Origin: Nelumbo lutea
Taxonomy: Eukaryota > Streptophyta > Magnoliopsida > Proteales > Nelumbonaceae
Direction of reading: 5' to 3'
DNA: 64,000 nt
Assembly (NCBI GenBank): GCA_022828595.1
Contig: JAKGHH010000005.1
Coordinates: forward strand, 67,079,655 to 67,143,654
The notes under the pieces are model-generated. The model made no database searches and had not been told where the DNA came from. It worked only from the letters and a program-made list of their open reading frames with translations. This document shows positions 22,201 to 35,400 of this stretch, piece after piece (the first letter of the stretch is position 1; each line of letters starts with the position of its first letter). The position numbers and the translations under genes were made by a program.

Positions 22201-25200
22201 TAGACCGTCTTTGTAACCCTTTTTTAGCTAAACTATCCACCAAACTGTTAGCCAATCTTCAAAACCAATTAACTTGAATCAACATATCCCTGGAGAGCCT
22301 TTTGAACCTCCTAAGATCATTTCCTTAGGTGCCATGAAACCCCTTCCCCTTTCTTTAACCGGTCCAACTGTTTCGGAATCACCTTCAATAATTAGCCTTT
22401 CAAAACCCAATTCCTTGGCTTTCTCAAGCCCAAAAACAGCTGCTAAGAATTTTTTTGATGCCACATCACTTTACCCAGTTGGACCAGAGAAGAAAGCACA
22501 TACAGTACCTTCCTCATCTCTGATAACTCCCCCAATTTCAGCGGGGAGTGGATTGTCCACATTACTCCCATTGCAATTCAGTTTCAACCAGCCACATGGC
22601 AGGGAAGACCAGATCTTAAAGTCTGAAGAAATCATCAATCTTAAAGTCTGAGAACAAATTCAAGGTCTTAACCCAATGTGCCACTCTTAGGGTTATGACC
22701 TCAATCAGTGCTTCCTTATTCCTCTCCTTTCCCCCAAACATTCTAGAGTTTCATTCCTCCCTGACTGTCCAAATAACTGCTGCCCTTCAGTCTACCTCTT
22801 TTAGTAGAACACATAAAAACAGGGGGGAGCCACATGCAACCAAAAAGTGAAGCAAACCAGTCCCAGATAAAGCCAACAAAAGGACAAAAGATTAGAAGAT
22901 GAACTGCAGTCTCACCATTAAGTTTGCACAAGCTGCACCAGTTGGGGGACATGCACTAGTTTGGCCTCTTCCTTTGAAGCGTATCAGAAGTATTAATGCA
23001 ACTATGAAACAATTCCCAGCAGAAAGCATTGAATCTAGGAGAAATGGGAAAACACTATATTTCCTTAATAGGGAAAGAAGTGGAAAGGGGAGGCGAGGAA
23101 GCTACAAGGGAGTTACAAAAGGATTTACAAGTGAGTCCCACGTTCCAGTTTAGGTCAAAAGGAGAGGAAGAGAATGGTAGAGAACAGGATGGAATGGCAG
23201 AACAGGTTATTTCAAATAAGAGCCTTAGGTTATTCCAAATAAATTCATTTCTGACAGTCTTTTCTGGTTTTCCCACTCATCCATCTCAACATTTACATTT
23301 CTACCACACTTTTTTTCTGACATGTTTCTTGACTAAGTAGGAATTACCCATTATATAAGATTCCAAATGCACCCCCAGCATTTTGCCCATCCTGCTAATA
23401 TTCCTTTCTAGCTTGAGTCAACTATCCCAACCTAAATTACTAAAACTAGGGCCACACTTAGGTCAAACTTAGAAACTAAGCACCCTCAATTAAATCCTTG
23501 TAAAAATCCAGATTTATTAAAACTTTAAAAAGTAGTGACTATAAAAAAATTACTATTGATAGGTATAGCAAAACATACCCATTAAATAAACTAAACAGTC
23601 TGAACAATAAAATTAACTAAAGATTTCCTGATCCAACCAAACACCTAATTAAAGAAAAGCCCTAAATTTTGAGAGAATGAGTTCCTATCTTGTGTGTGTG
23701 TGTTAACAAATCAGTTCTAGTTAAGAAACAAGGTTTAAGTATGAATGTCATTGATGTTTTATTTTTTATCAATAACTGCTGTGAACTTTATTAAAGAGAG
23801 AATTAAGAAGTTAATCAAGGGTACAAGAACAGAAGACAATCAATCTCTCTTATCTCTTCCAACTTTCTTTCTTTCTTTCTTTTAGTTACAATTGTGCCCA
23901 ATACCCTTTTGTATTCTTTATTTTCTAGGAGTATAAAAATAAAATAGACATTATTTTGAAAAGTAAGGTATTGTAATACTAATATACATAAAATATGCTA
24001 CAACTATAGGCCATTCACACCTCTGTGTATAGGACTATACAACTTGTTAGCAAGGAATTAACAAGAGAATAGAAAATCCCTGTCAAAAAATCTTTCCTTT
24101 AAATCTGTTCAATACTTCAATTGAACTTGACTAGTTTATGAGTTCTCGAATACTCGGCAGTTCCTTTCCTCCCAAATACACCAAGAAGCAGCCATCGGTA
24201 GCATCCTCCATACAATTTTTCCTTTACCACTAACACCATTGACTACCATCTCTGTAAAAAGGCTCAAATGGACTGAGAAAGCAGCCAACCCATCCAAAAG
24301 AATTCAGGTTGAGATGGTTGGCAGCTTCCAACTCTTCAAAACAAAAGACACACCCTTCCCATCCAGAGTCATTCCCCATGTAATAATTTGTCCCAGGTTA
24401 AACAATTTTCCTGTGCTGAGGTCCAAGCAAAAAACTTGATCTTGGAGGGAGTCCCACCATGCCATATTCTGTTAGCTGGGAGCTCATCATGCACTTCTTG
24501 GCATAAGCTTCTGTAAAATGATTTGAAAGTAAAAATACCATTATTCTCCCAGGACACCTACACGAGTCAATGGTGACCACTAGTGGCAGGTAATTCTGCA
24601 AAGCTTGAAATAATTCCAGCAATTGGTCAAACTCCCAATTATTCAGATTCCGCCTAAAAGTTGGGTTCCAGCAGATAAGACCACTGGTCAAAGAATAGCA
24701 AACATTCACCAAAGCCTCCCTGTTTTGAGCCACCAGAAATAGTGCTGGAAATTGGTCCTCTAGAGCCTGCTGCCCACACCATGTGTGATGTGTCTACCCA
24801 GAATCTAATCCTATTCCCATCACCTAATTTGAATCTAACTCCCCTTGAGAATTCAGGATGAACCTTCTCAATACCTTTCCAAATGAAAGCTTCATAAATA
24901 TGTACACCTTGACCAGCCTCCCAATCTAGCTCTCTAGCACAAAATTTTGCTTTAATTATTTTTTTCCACTAACAGGCAGGCTGATAGGCTCCTCACAGAA
25001 TCTCCAGCACCATTTCCCAAGTAAAGAAACATTAAACCTCCTAAGATCCCTGAAATCTAACTCCCTTTCACTGGTTTGCAACACCTGTCCCAATCTACAA
25101 GGTGGAGTTTAAACTCTTCACGCGGTCCACAAGAAATCTCTCATTTTTTTCTGCGAACTCTTTGCCACACTTGATAGGGAAAAAAGAGAGGTAATAGGTA

Positions 25201-28200
25201 GGGAATGCTGCCAACACACAATAAAATAGAAATTATTAAACCAAGATATTCATTTTTGCGAGTTTATATACTAGTTCTTTTATTATTTTCTAATTTGCTA
25301 GGGTTCAATCAACACACATGTTGGTGTATGTTGACTTGAACCATCAAAGACTTCAAAGCCTGAACTAATAAGCAAGGAAGAACTTCAAATTTTGTCAAAT
25401 CAAAGCATTCTTTATCTTCATCATCATCTTCTTTTTCTGCTTCCACGAAAGTTTCTTTTCCTAGGACAAACACAGGGGTTCAGCCCCTATGTTATATTCA
25501 TTTGTTTCTTTCTACTTTGTCTTCTCATGAATATGTGATTTTCCATGTTTTAATATGAAGATTATAGACAATTATTAATGAAAGACGGTTACTAGTTGCT
25601 ATGAAACCTAGGGAATACCCTAGGGTTCGCTGTCTTTATTCAAACAAAGTCCATCACATAGGCGACAATGCTCTCCCCTGTAACTTAGCCTCACCTTGAT
25701 GCCTTGAAAACTATGATGCTGTTCTTGATGTTTTAGTAAGTTCCATTCCACTTGTTCAAAGGAAAACAGAACAAAACAGATAAAACTAATTATGAGGGTA
25801 ATCCAATACCCTTCATTTGAGAAATATCTGAGATAAAAACAGAAATACTAGAGTTTAATTAGTTCATTTCTTACAAAGAAATTATTTAAAAAATGACAAT
25901 AGTCAAGTTTGTTACTTTGTTCAGAAAGAGCTCATTATGTGAACCACTGAATGTTTCAAAAGGTCCAGCGATTAACTGGATAGTTTGTTGCTGACTTCCC
26001 AATAGCTTTTTTTAATACAAAGCAGTCGGTTTGGTTTTCAGACAAGCAGATGAAGTAGTTGCCCAAAGGATATGACAGCCTGGTAAGATGTTGTTTTCAA
26101 AATATTGATTATACTACAAAATGCAAATAGGACAAACAAACATTAAACTCATAAACAAGATACAGGCAAAAATTGTATACAAGGTAGCATTTTTTCATGC
26201 AATAATTAATGCCTCTACCAGCTCAGAGAAGAACCTGGATCTAAAGGCTGCACACTAGATACCCTCAAAGGAATGTCTTCCAAATTACGCAGGCGCTTTG
26301 CTAGGACTTCAAATGCCGTAAGCAAATCTCCAGAAAATGAAATAGGATCTGAAGATAATCCAAATATATCATACTCATCAACTGAACACATTTTCTAGAG
26401 AGGAAAAGGAAAAAACGAAGTTGCTAGGAACAATTAGCAATTAGTTACTCTTAAAGTTCTGTATGCTAAACAACTGTAGCATTCAAGTTTGATATAAATA
26501 CTGAACAAAAATTTTATAGGCCAGCATCATTAAGTAAAATTTCTTGGGTCCAATACTTCAATTACCAGTCCCATTTTTGAGTTATTGATCTCATTAGCTA
26601 ATACGCTTAACTAGCGACAACACTAAACAACATAACCTACCAAGATTAGGGCTGTAATCAGATCAGATTCACATTGGGTCCTGACACATCAGTGTCCAAT
26701 TCACTTAATAAAAATTCAAAGACAATTCCATTCAAATTTAATCCAAATTCATTTCAACATCTTCAAATAAAGGGAAAACTAAAAAATTATGAACAATTTA
26801 ATCACTTTCTGACTCATATATATTTATATTATTTATGTATATGTGTATATGCATGATTATATTTTATAGAGAGACATATATCTATATAGGGCTAGATCCA
26901 CATCCTATCTGATTATTAAATAACTGCAGTTTTAAAAATCAAAATCCAATCCATTTATGTTAACGGATCATCTGAATCCGAAATAATCAAATTGCATGCC
27001 AGATTGGGTCTCGGACTTTTGGATTCCATTAACAGCCCTAACCAACACAGAAGTAGAAAATGGGAGAGACTAAATCTACCTCCAACACCATGAAGAAGAC
27101 AGAAATCAAGTTGATCTGCAACATGCACCATATTATCTTTTGATAAGGAAAGATGCCGTGAAAGGACATACTCAGTGATCCTTTTAATGATTAGATGTCT
27201 TTCCCATTGCTTGCATTCCCATACTGTCAAATTCAGAACACAAATGATACTGTATTATCACCTTGACATAGGAAAACTAACCATTAACTTATGACATAAG
27301 TACCATAAATTGTATCACCTGTGCTTTCTGCAATAGTCCCATCTTTAAATCTCCGGAGCTCTGCCTTCTCCCCCCAAAACCTTCTAAACCAAAGAACCTA
27401 ATGCAGGATATCATAGCATCAGCAGATGTACCTAATAACATACTAGAAAAATGCAAATGTCAAATACCTCCTCTTTGTTCTCAGCATTTGGACCAATATC
27501 AACAACTCTAAAACTCTTATCAAAAGAGCTGGCTAGTATCCCAACAAGCAATGGCTCACTATCGAACTTTGACAGACCCTAGAATCAAAGGGACACTAGA
27601 ATGAACTCATGATCTAAAACATAGTAATTCTATAAAACAATAAGAGAAGCCCACATGGTTGAATCTTGTTACCTCCTCTAAAGTCAACTCAGAGGGACAA
27701 TTTCTCCAAGTAACACGAATAAATTTTGCTCTATCACCTAATCCTTGTTCAAGAAGAAGATGCACCTTGTCCTCATATATTCTCCAGCATTCATCATCCA
27801 AACAAAAGCCAGATGAACAAACCTTACTATTGCCTTTCAAGTTAATCCTGCAGAGAACAAATTGATGATTAACAGCTGAATGCAAAGATATAGAACAGCA
27901 AAAAGAAGATTGAAAAAAAATGCAGAAGCACTTTGAGATTTTTCTCAAAAGCACATGACCCAAAAAAAGTCACCGAATGCCTTAGTTAAAAGAAGGTAGC
28001 ATATGATCAATGTTGTAAATGTGTGAACAGTTCAGTTTCATGCAGATATGAAACTGACTTCATTTCTAAACCCAAACATACAAATAAATAAATAAATGTA
28101 GGTGAAATTGCTTAAGGTGGAATCAGCTGTATAGATGGAATGACAAACAAGTTCTTTTTGTTCCACAACTGTGTAAAATCCATCAATTTTTCAATTTTCA

Positions 28201-31200
28201 ATGGAAATAAATTACAATTTATCAATTTGTTATATAAGCTCATGTGGTACAACCATAAGTTCAAGGAAATTTGTAATTCTTGTAAAACTGCCAAGAATCA
28301 CTGCAACACATTTGGCATCCATAGATCAGAACTTCATCTACAAGGAGAGTTTATGCCTAAATTAGGATTTGGTGATCAGGCATAAGCCTACAAAAGTAAA
28401 ATTATGATTTTACGATATAATTTTTTATCAACAATGATTCCGATAATAATTATCAAAAAAAAAACAATGATTCCGGTAATGAAATATGGTGAAAGCTTCA
28501 TGCACCAATCATGAAGATGACTACCAGAATATCAATTTACAAACAGCCAAAGGCTGTCTCCCCACTCTCTTACGTAGTAAAAAAGTCACACTTCAGTCCA
28601 GGGCTGAGTAGCCCTACACTAAATCATCTCTTATTGTAGTATCTCAAGCCAAGGAACCTCCCTAACTATAAGCAGCCCTAGGGATCCACTTGATTGAGTA
28701 GTTCATGACTTCATGTTAGTTGTTACTTGTTAGTTGCTTAGCCTCTTTGATAAAATGTCCTAATGCCAATGAACCTGAAACATTTGAAGAGAACCATGAT
28801 AACATAACCTGAAAGTCACCTTCCACATCCAAATTTTATACATTGGTTGAAGATTACCCATTGCAATTGGGAATGAGATTCTAAGAATAATACTTCTAGT
28901 TTCATCTCTAATGAATCCACCTATCTTCAACCATCCTGGATTCACAAGACTAGTGCTATCAAAGTCCAGCTTTCCTTGAACCAGTGCTGTCCAAGGTTGG
29001 ATTATATGGCCCCTGCTGTGAGCAAAACCAGGAAAAGTGGTCCAACCGTTCAATAGTTAGTGAGTCCATGGGTACTACTCTTTTAAAAAGTTTCTTTGGT
29101 TAAAGCCCCATGTCCCACCCAAGTTTGTACCATGTATATGACATCCTCAGCCTATTGACTCTTACCTTCAAAAATTCTTACATTACATTTACTCCAAATA
29201 CCCAATAAAACTGCAGCTATTGAACTGCAAATCCATTCTAAGGTTAAAAAGGATATGAATTGTAAAATGGGACCCCAAGCATCTTTTGTTTGAGAAGAAA
29301 ACTTGATGAGGAAGAATAGGTACAAATCCACCAAAACACAGTTTTTCTATTTGTTGCCATGTTTAAATATATTTGCAGGTTTCCTTGGGAAAATGGTAAA
29401 TATCCTGGTCTGAATAGCATGAGAACACAATGAGAGCAGCCATTTTTGTGTGAAAAAAAAAAACAAATGTTACATTTGTATCCAGACCACCCTTCCCAAG
29501 ACCATGGATAACCAGGACCAACATTGGGTAATGGCCCTGGGTTTGCAAGGGAACTAGTAATAAACAAACAAAAACTATTGCAAAAACACCAACATGTCAC
29601 ACATTGGCACATCATCCAAAGTGAAAATCATATATATAAGCCAAAATTCTTTCTTCATCTAAGCATCAAGAATCTCATGCAACAGAAGACGTGTTCATCA
29701 CTTGAGCATTAAAATCACCTAAGCAATGTGAATATGCCACCTTTAAGCCATGAGAATCAAATGATAATAAGGCATCAGTTGTTACATACACCAGTGTATA
29801 AGAAATCCCCCAAATTTTGTTGTCCTCCTGATGCATCAAGGCTGCAACATTAATTGATGTTTTTAAATGCTAATCACATATGATGAGGGATAAGTTGGCT
29901 CGGCCTAGCAACCGAGGTACACATGGACACGATCAGCCACTAGGATGACAACTCAGCAAGGGAACCTCGCCAGCAACTCGGTAGCTCGGGACCTTGAGCA
30001 CCTCACCATAAAGGCACCTCGGTACCTAATCCAATTCGAAGCCAAAGAACCAAGGTGCAAGTTCGGGGCCAAAGAACCAAAGCCCCACGTAATCAACTCC
30101 AGCAGCTTCTCCAACGGACTCCAAGTTCCCTGGGATCACGGCATTTATTAACAAGGCTCATCCTCACTCCGCCCGAATCGGAGGGAATTGATAAACCTTA
30201 TCAACTGGTGCATTGCTCTCCTTCAAAAACAAAACGGATCTTATCTATGCAGCCCAGAGATCCCGGAGCCTTTTCGTAAGATTCACAACTACTCAACTAT
30301 ATAAGGGCATCAATCCTCAAAGCGAAGGTACACGCTATTATTTGCTCACTAGCAATCTAGCATTCAAGTATTCAGCTCGCATCCATAATATAGTACTGAC
30401 TTAAGCATCGGAGCAACCTCGCCGGGTTAGCCACCCCGGGTTCTCTGATCTAATATCTCGCAGCTTGGTCCAACTCGCCACGCAACTTGTGTTTAGATCA
30501 TCTTCCAGGTAGGAGTATCCAGATCGCGCACCATCAACATATGCCCCTCTAAGAGGTTAATCTTACATCCCCTACCTACATATCTGGACATTCAACTATG
30601 GACCACTAGGGGTGTAAATGGTATTCAAAAATTCAAATTCGAATTCGAGATTCGACATAATCAAATTGAGTTCGGATTATTCGACTGTTATTGGCGGTTG
30701 AATTCGAATAAAGTGTTTTTACCGATTAATTAATCGAATCGAATTCGAATAGGAGTCAATTTGATTCGATAAATATTCGATTCGATAATATATATTATAC
30801 GTATATATCGATATTAGTGATACAATTATATTCATATTAAATAAATATTTTAAAATATTATTTTGTTGGAATACAATGAATGATGACTTTTGAAATTTTC
30901 TTTTATAATATTATTTTAATAATAAAGAATTGAATGAAGAAAGAGACGCTATGATTATTTTCGATCAAATAAAGATATATTTTAATAATAAAAATTTGAA
31001 CGGTTACAGATGCCATGATGATTTTTAGAACAAACAAAATAATATTTTAATATTTTTTATCAAAAGGCCTATATTTCATTTATTATTCATCTTTCTTATT
31101 CCTCAATTCTTATCTGCAACATTTCTTCTTCGCAAGTTCTCCTATTTTGGTATGCAACTTGTAAGTTTTAACGTTAATCTCGCTTTCTTCATTCCTTTTT

Positions 31201-32418
31201 TTATTTTTTACATACAAGTGTTTTGTATTCTTTGTTCCTTAGTTGCTTTCTCTCTCTTCCTCTATCCTCTCTCCCTATCTCTTGCTCTCTTTCTCTCTCG
31301 ATGTTGCAGAGCACATGAACATGGTGGACAATCTCTCCGTTGTACACCACACTAATGGCAACGCTTTTGCAGCAACATCAAATAGATGGATATGATTTAA
31401 AAAAATAATAATTTGCCTGTTTTCTTTGTTTTTTGAATATTAGATGGTAGGGAATAAAAGAAAAATTAAAAAAAAAAACAACTTCAAACCAGGCTTCTTC
31501 TTCTTCCCCTGGTGAGGTTGGTGTTAAAAATGTATTTCGAATTCGAATCGAATTCAAATATTTGATTATTTAGGCAAATTCGAATTCGATATATTGCTTT
31601 AAGAATCCACCGGATATCGAACTGAATTTGAATATTCAACCATTTAATCAGTTTCGAATTCAAACCAAGCATGATTCTATTCAAATTCGCTCCGTTTACA
31701 GCCCTATGGACCACCCTTGGGTGTAAGACGAACTAAATTTTCAAATTCATGGCCATGAATTTAGATATTACTGGCACAATTAAATTAGAACCATAACAAA
31801 CCCAACATCACAAATGACAAAATGATAGTAATATCCAATTACCAATATCTGAACCAACTTCCAATTTTGGCATCATGTGGTTACTCAACCTAAAGCATCC
31901 ACCTTAGTCGATATTGCCAATATCAACAGGAACACCCAAGCAATCATTCCAAAACATCACCCCAGGAAGCAATAGCATTAAGAAATGATAGAGGAACCAT
32001 GGTTTAAACACAGTTTTTCACTGAATTCAGTCAAAGCCACATGAAAAAACAAATTATGATAGCCCCACTCTAGTTAACTCCACTTTATAACATATAAATT
32101 ATATATAAAAATGTTAGTAAATAACAAATTTATGCACATTCATGAATCACACCATGTCCGTAAAAAGAACACAACAGTTGCATACACTCATTGTATACTA
32201 GTGTTCCTCATTATTTAGATATAACTGAACCTAATACAACTATTAGCTTGAGTGTCATACCTTATGCAGTGATCGTATTTAGCGGGGAAGTCAACCTTGG
32301 TCATGAAAACCTCTTCAAAACCACCATCTCTGCATTTGTCTATGCAATTGAGTGTCAAAGCAGCCTCATCTCGAAGCTGAAAATTTAAATTTGGTTAATT
32401 TAGTTTGATATTCTGGAA

Positions 32419-32455
<37 letters not shown>

Positions 32456-35400
32456 TTAAAATACTTATAACTACCTCCACAAAGCCATTCCTTGACATTC
32501 GGAATGCTAGATTGAAATGAGCAGATGACACACATAAAACTACTGGAAATGACTGTAGATATTGACTCCTTGCCTGCAATTTCCCATCCCTCTAAGAATT
32601 TTGATAAAAAAAATGGAGAAAAGATGTTGATTTCTGCTTGAATCTAATTTCCTAAAGATATTCAAGTACAGTAATGAGCAAGGCAATTGCAAGTAATCAA
32701 TTTGGGGGAAGTGGAGAATCTAATAGGACAAGAGGAGGGGGAAGAGAGAGAGAGAGAGAGAGAGAGGCATATGGTCAAATAAGACCAGAAACAGACCTCC
32801 TTTTTAATACTACATTGCCCTTGATGCTGAAGAAAAAGGCCTTTGTTCCATAACTTTGGCGTGGCTGTAAAAAAATTAACACAGTTGAGTATTTTAGATC
32901 ATGCACTTATTGTATAATACATCATTAGGATAAGCTTAAAAGGTGAAAACAATTACAAGTAAAAGACTCTTAGAAAGAACAAAGGAAAGGGGAGGACGTC
33001 TGAAAATGCCAATTAAAAGGAAAGATGAAAGATACTTGCCTTCTGGATGGAAACAAGTACAAGAAGTCACAAAAGAATAGTTCAAGCTAAAGATGCATCC
33101 CACTCCTGAACCACTTAAGGGCAAAAGGAGTTAAAGGTATGCATCCCATTTCAAAATCAATACTAGAGATGAAAAGCATTTTAAGAGAAAGATAAACAAA
33201 ATGAAGCTGATATGGGCTATTGATGCTTCTTTTTCCTTTGGAAACTGCAGCAGTGGATTCTTGTAATCTCTTCACCTTTTGGTCATATATAACTTTCCAT
33301 ACGTTTTTCTTGTTGCTCCATGAATTAAGTTTCGCTTTTACTGCTGATCACTAAGATAGTAAGGCGGTACCAGAATTTGATTCCTTTCAATTTTGTAGAG
33401 ACATAGAAAAGTTACCGAAAACAATATTGCTAATAGTGACTACCTACACAACCAGTAGACAAGCCAACCATCTAGAAAGATAACTAGAAAATAAAAATAC
33501 TAGGACTTGAGGATGAGAACATAGATAATTTTGAACTTCTATCAAAGCTTCATGGTAATCAATAGGCTTTATAATAGCTTGGTTGTTTAAAGGACCAGAA
33601 GTATCATCTACAAAAACTACTATACTCTATGTTTCTTTTTTTAATTTTATAAGTTTTAACTTACATAATAGGCTGTGGTAGTTATTAGTCAAGTAGCTGA
33701 TACATTTTTCAGTATTGATCAAAAAAAATGATACATTTTTCATAGTTTAAAATTAGCAGGCCAATCTTTTTTTCAGCCAAAAGGGTTTGAGGCAAGGAGA
33801 CCTACTCTCCTCTTTTTTGTTTACTTTGGTGGCCGATGTTTTGAGCAGGATGGTTTTGAAAGCTGATCTTAATAGAGAGATTACAGGTTGAAGAGTGGTG
33901 AGGCAGGAGGTTGCTGTTACACACCTTCAATTTGCAGATGACTTAATCCTTGTGGAGGAAATGATCACTACCTTAGGAATTTGAAGGAGCTGATATCTCT
34001 TTTCAAAAAGGTGTCCAATTTGAGAGTGAACCTAAGGAAAAGTGAGGCAGCAGAAATCAATTTGCAAATTGAGAGCTGGAACATTAAGTAAACTTGTTGG
34101 ACTGTGAGATCAAATCTTGGCCAATGATGTACCTTAGGCCTCCACTAAATGACAATCTGAGGACAAATGGGTTTTAGAAACCAGTGCTGGGAAGGTTTAC
34201 AAAGAAGTCGACCGCGTGGAAAAGAAATAACATCTCGTTGGTTGGAAGGATAACTTTAATTGAATCCATGAGGGGCTAAAAAAGGTGGCTAAAAAAGTTA
34301 GAAAAACATATGAGGGGTTTTCTTTGAGAAGCATGAGGAAAGAAAAGACCATCTAATCAAGTGGGAAATGGTGTGTAGGGCTAAAGAAGAAGGTGGGTTG
34401 GGGATAGGAAATGTGATTCATAGGAACACTGCTTTAATTGGAAAATGGTTTTAGCATCTACCATTACAGAGGGACAGCGATGCAGAACCACCACCTGTTA
34501 CAAGAAATTAGAAGAAGAAGAAGAAGAAGAAGAAGAAAGAAGACAAAAAGAGAAGGAAGAGAGGAAGTTTGAAAGAGGATATGAAAGGCTTCTATTTCTC
34601 AAGTAAAGCGTGAGGAAAGAAAAGACCATCTAGTCAAGTGGGAAATGGTGTGTAGGGCTAAAGAAGAAGGTGGGTTGGGGATAGGAAATGTGATTCATAG
34701 GAACACTGCTTTACTTGGAAAATGGTTTTAGCATCTACCATTACAGAGGGACGGTGATGCATAACCACCACCTGTTACAAGAAATTAGAAGAAAGAACGC
34801 AAGAAGAGAAGGAAGAGAGGAAGTTTGAAAGACGATATGAAAGAAGTCTATTTCTCAAAATGTCATACAGCCCTAACATAATGTGTATTTATGAGAAACC
34901 TAGAACTAAAAATTACAATTAAGTCCCTACCAAATATGAAAGTTTCACTTAACCCCCCTCCCAATGAAAATTACAAATAGCCCCCTTACTAAGAAGAAAT
35001 TTTACAATTAAACCCAAATTGTGCATTAATCAAAGTAACCCCAAGCTAATGCCGCCTACGCCTAAAATAAGTATGAATTCTATGTGGTGCTTCGGTCCCA
35101 AAGTGATCTCCATCAAACAGGCTCTGGCATAAGGCTATTATGAGTATTCATGGTGCTTTGGACAATGGCTACGATGCTAAGGTTGGCTTCTTCTTCTTCT
35201 GCAAGCTCCCCTTGGAAATCTATCTGCAGACTACTTACTACCTTTCTAAGATTTATCAGGTATGATGTGAATAGTGGGCCCAATGTTCTGTTTTGGGAAG
35301 ACCTCCGGGTTGACAATTGCGCTCTTCAAGAACAATTTCCCTTGTTATATTCATTCTCAACTTATAAGATGGAACCCATTTCTAAGTTTCAGTTAGTTCC

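Noticed and set aside
31152..31355. Small hydrophobic ORF inside the hAT element as a gene
   Set aside because: T/C-rich non-autonomous element interior; no family, no splice sites.
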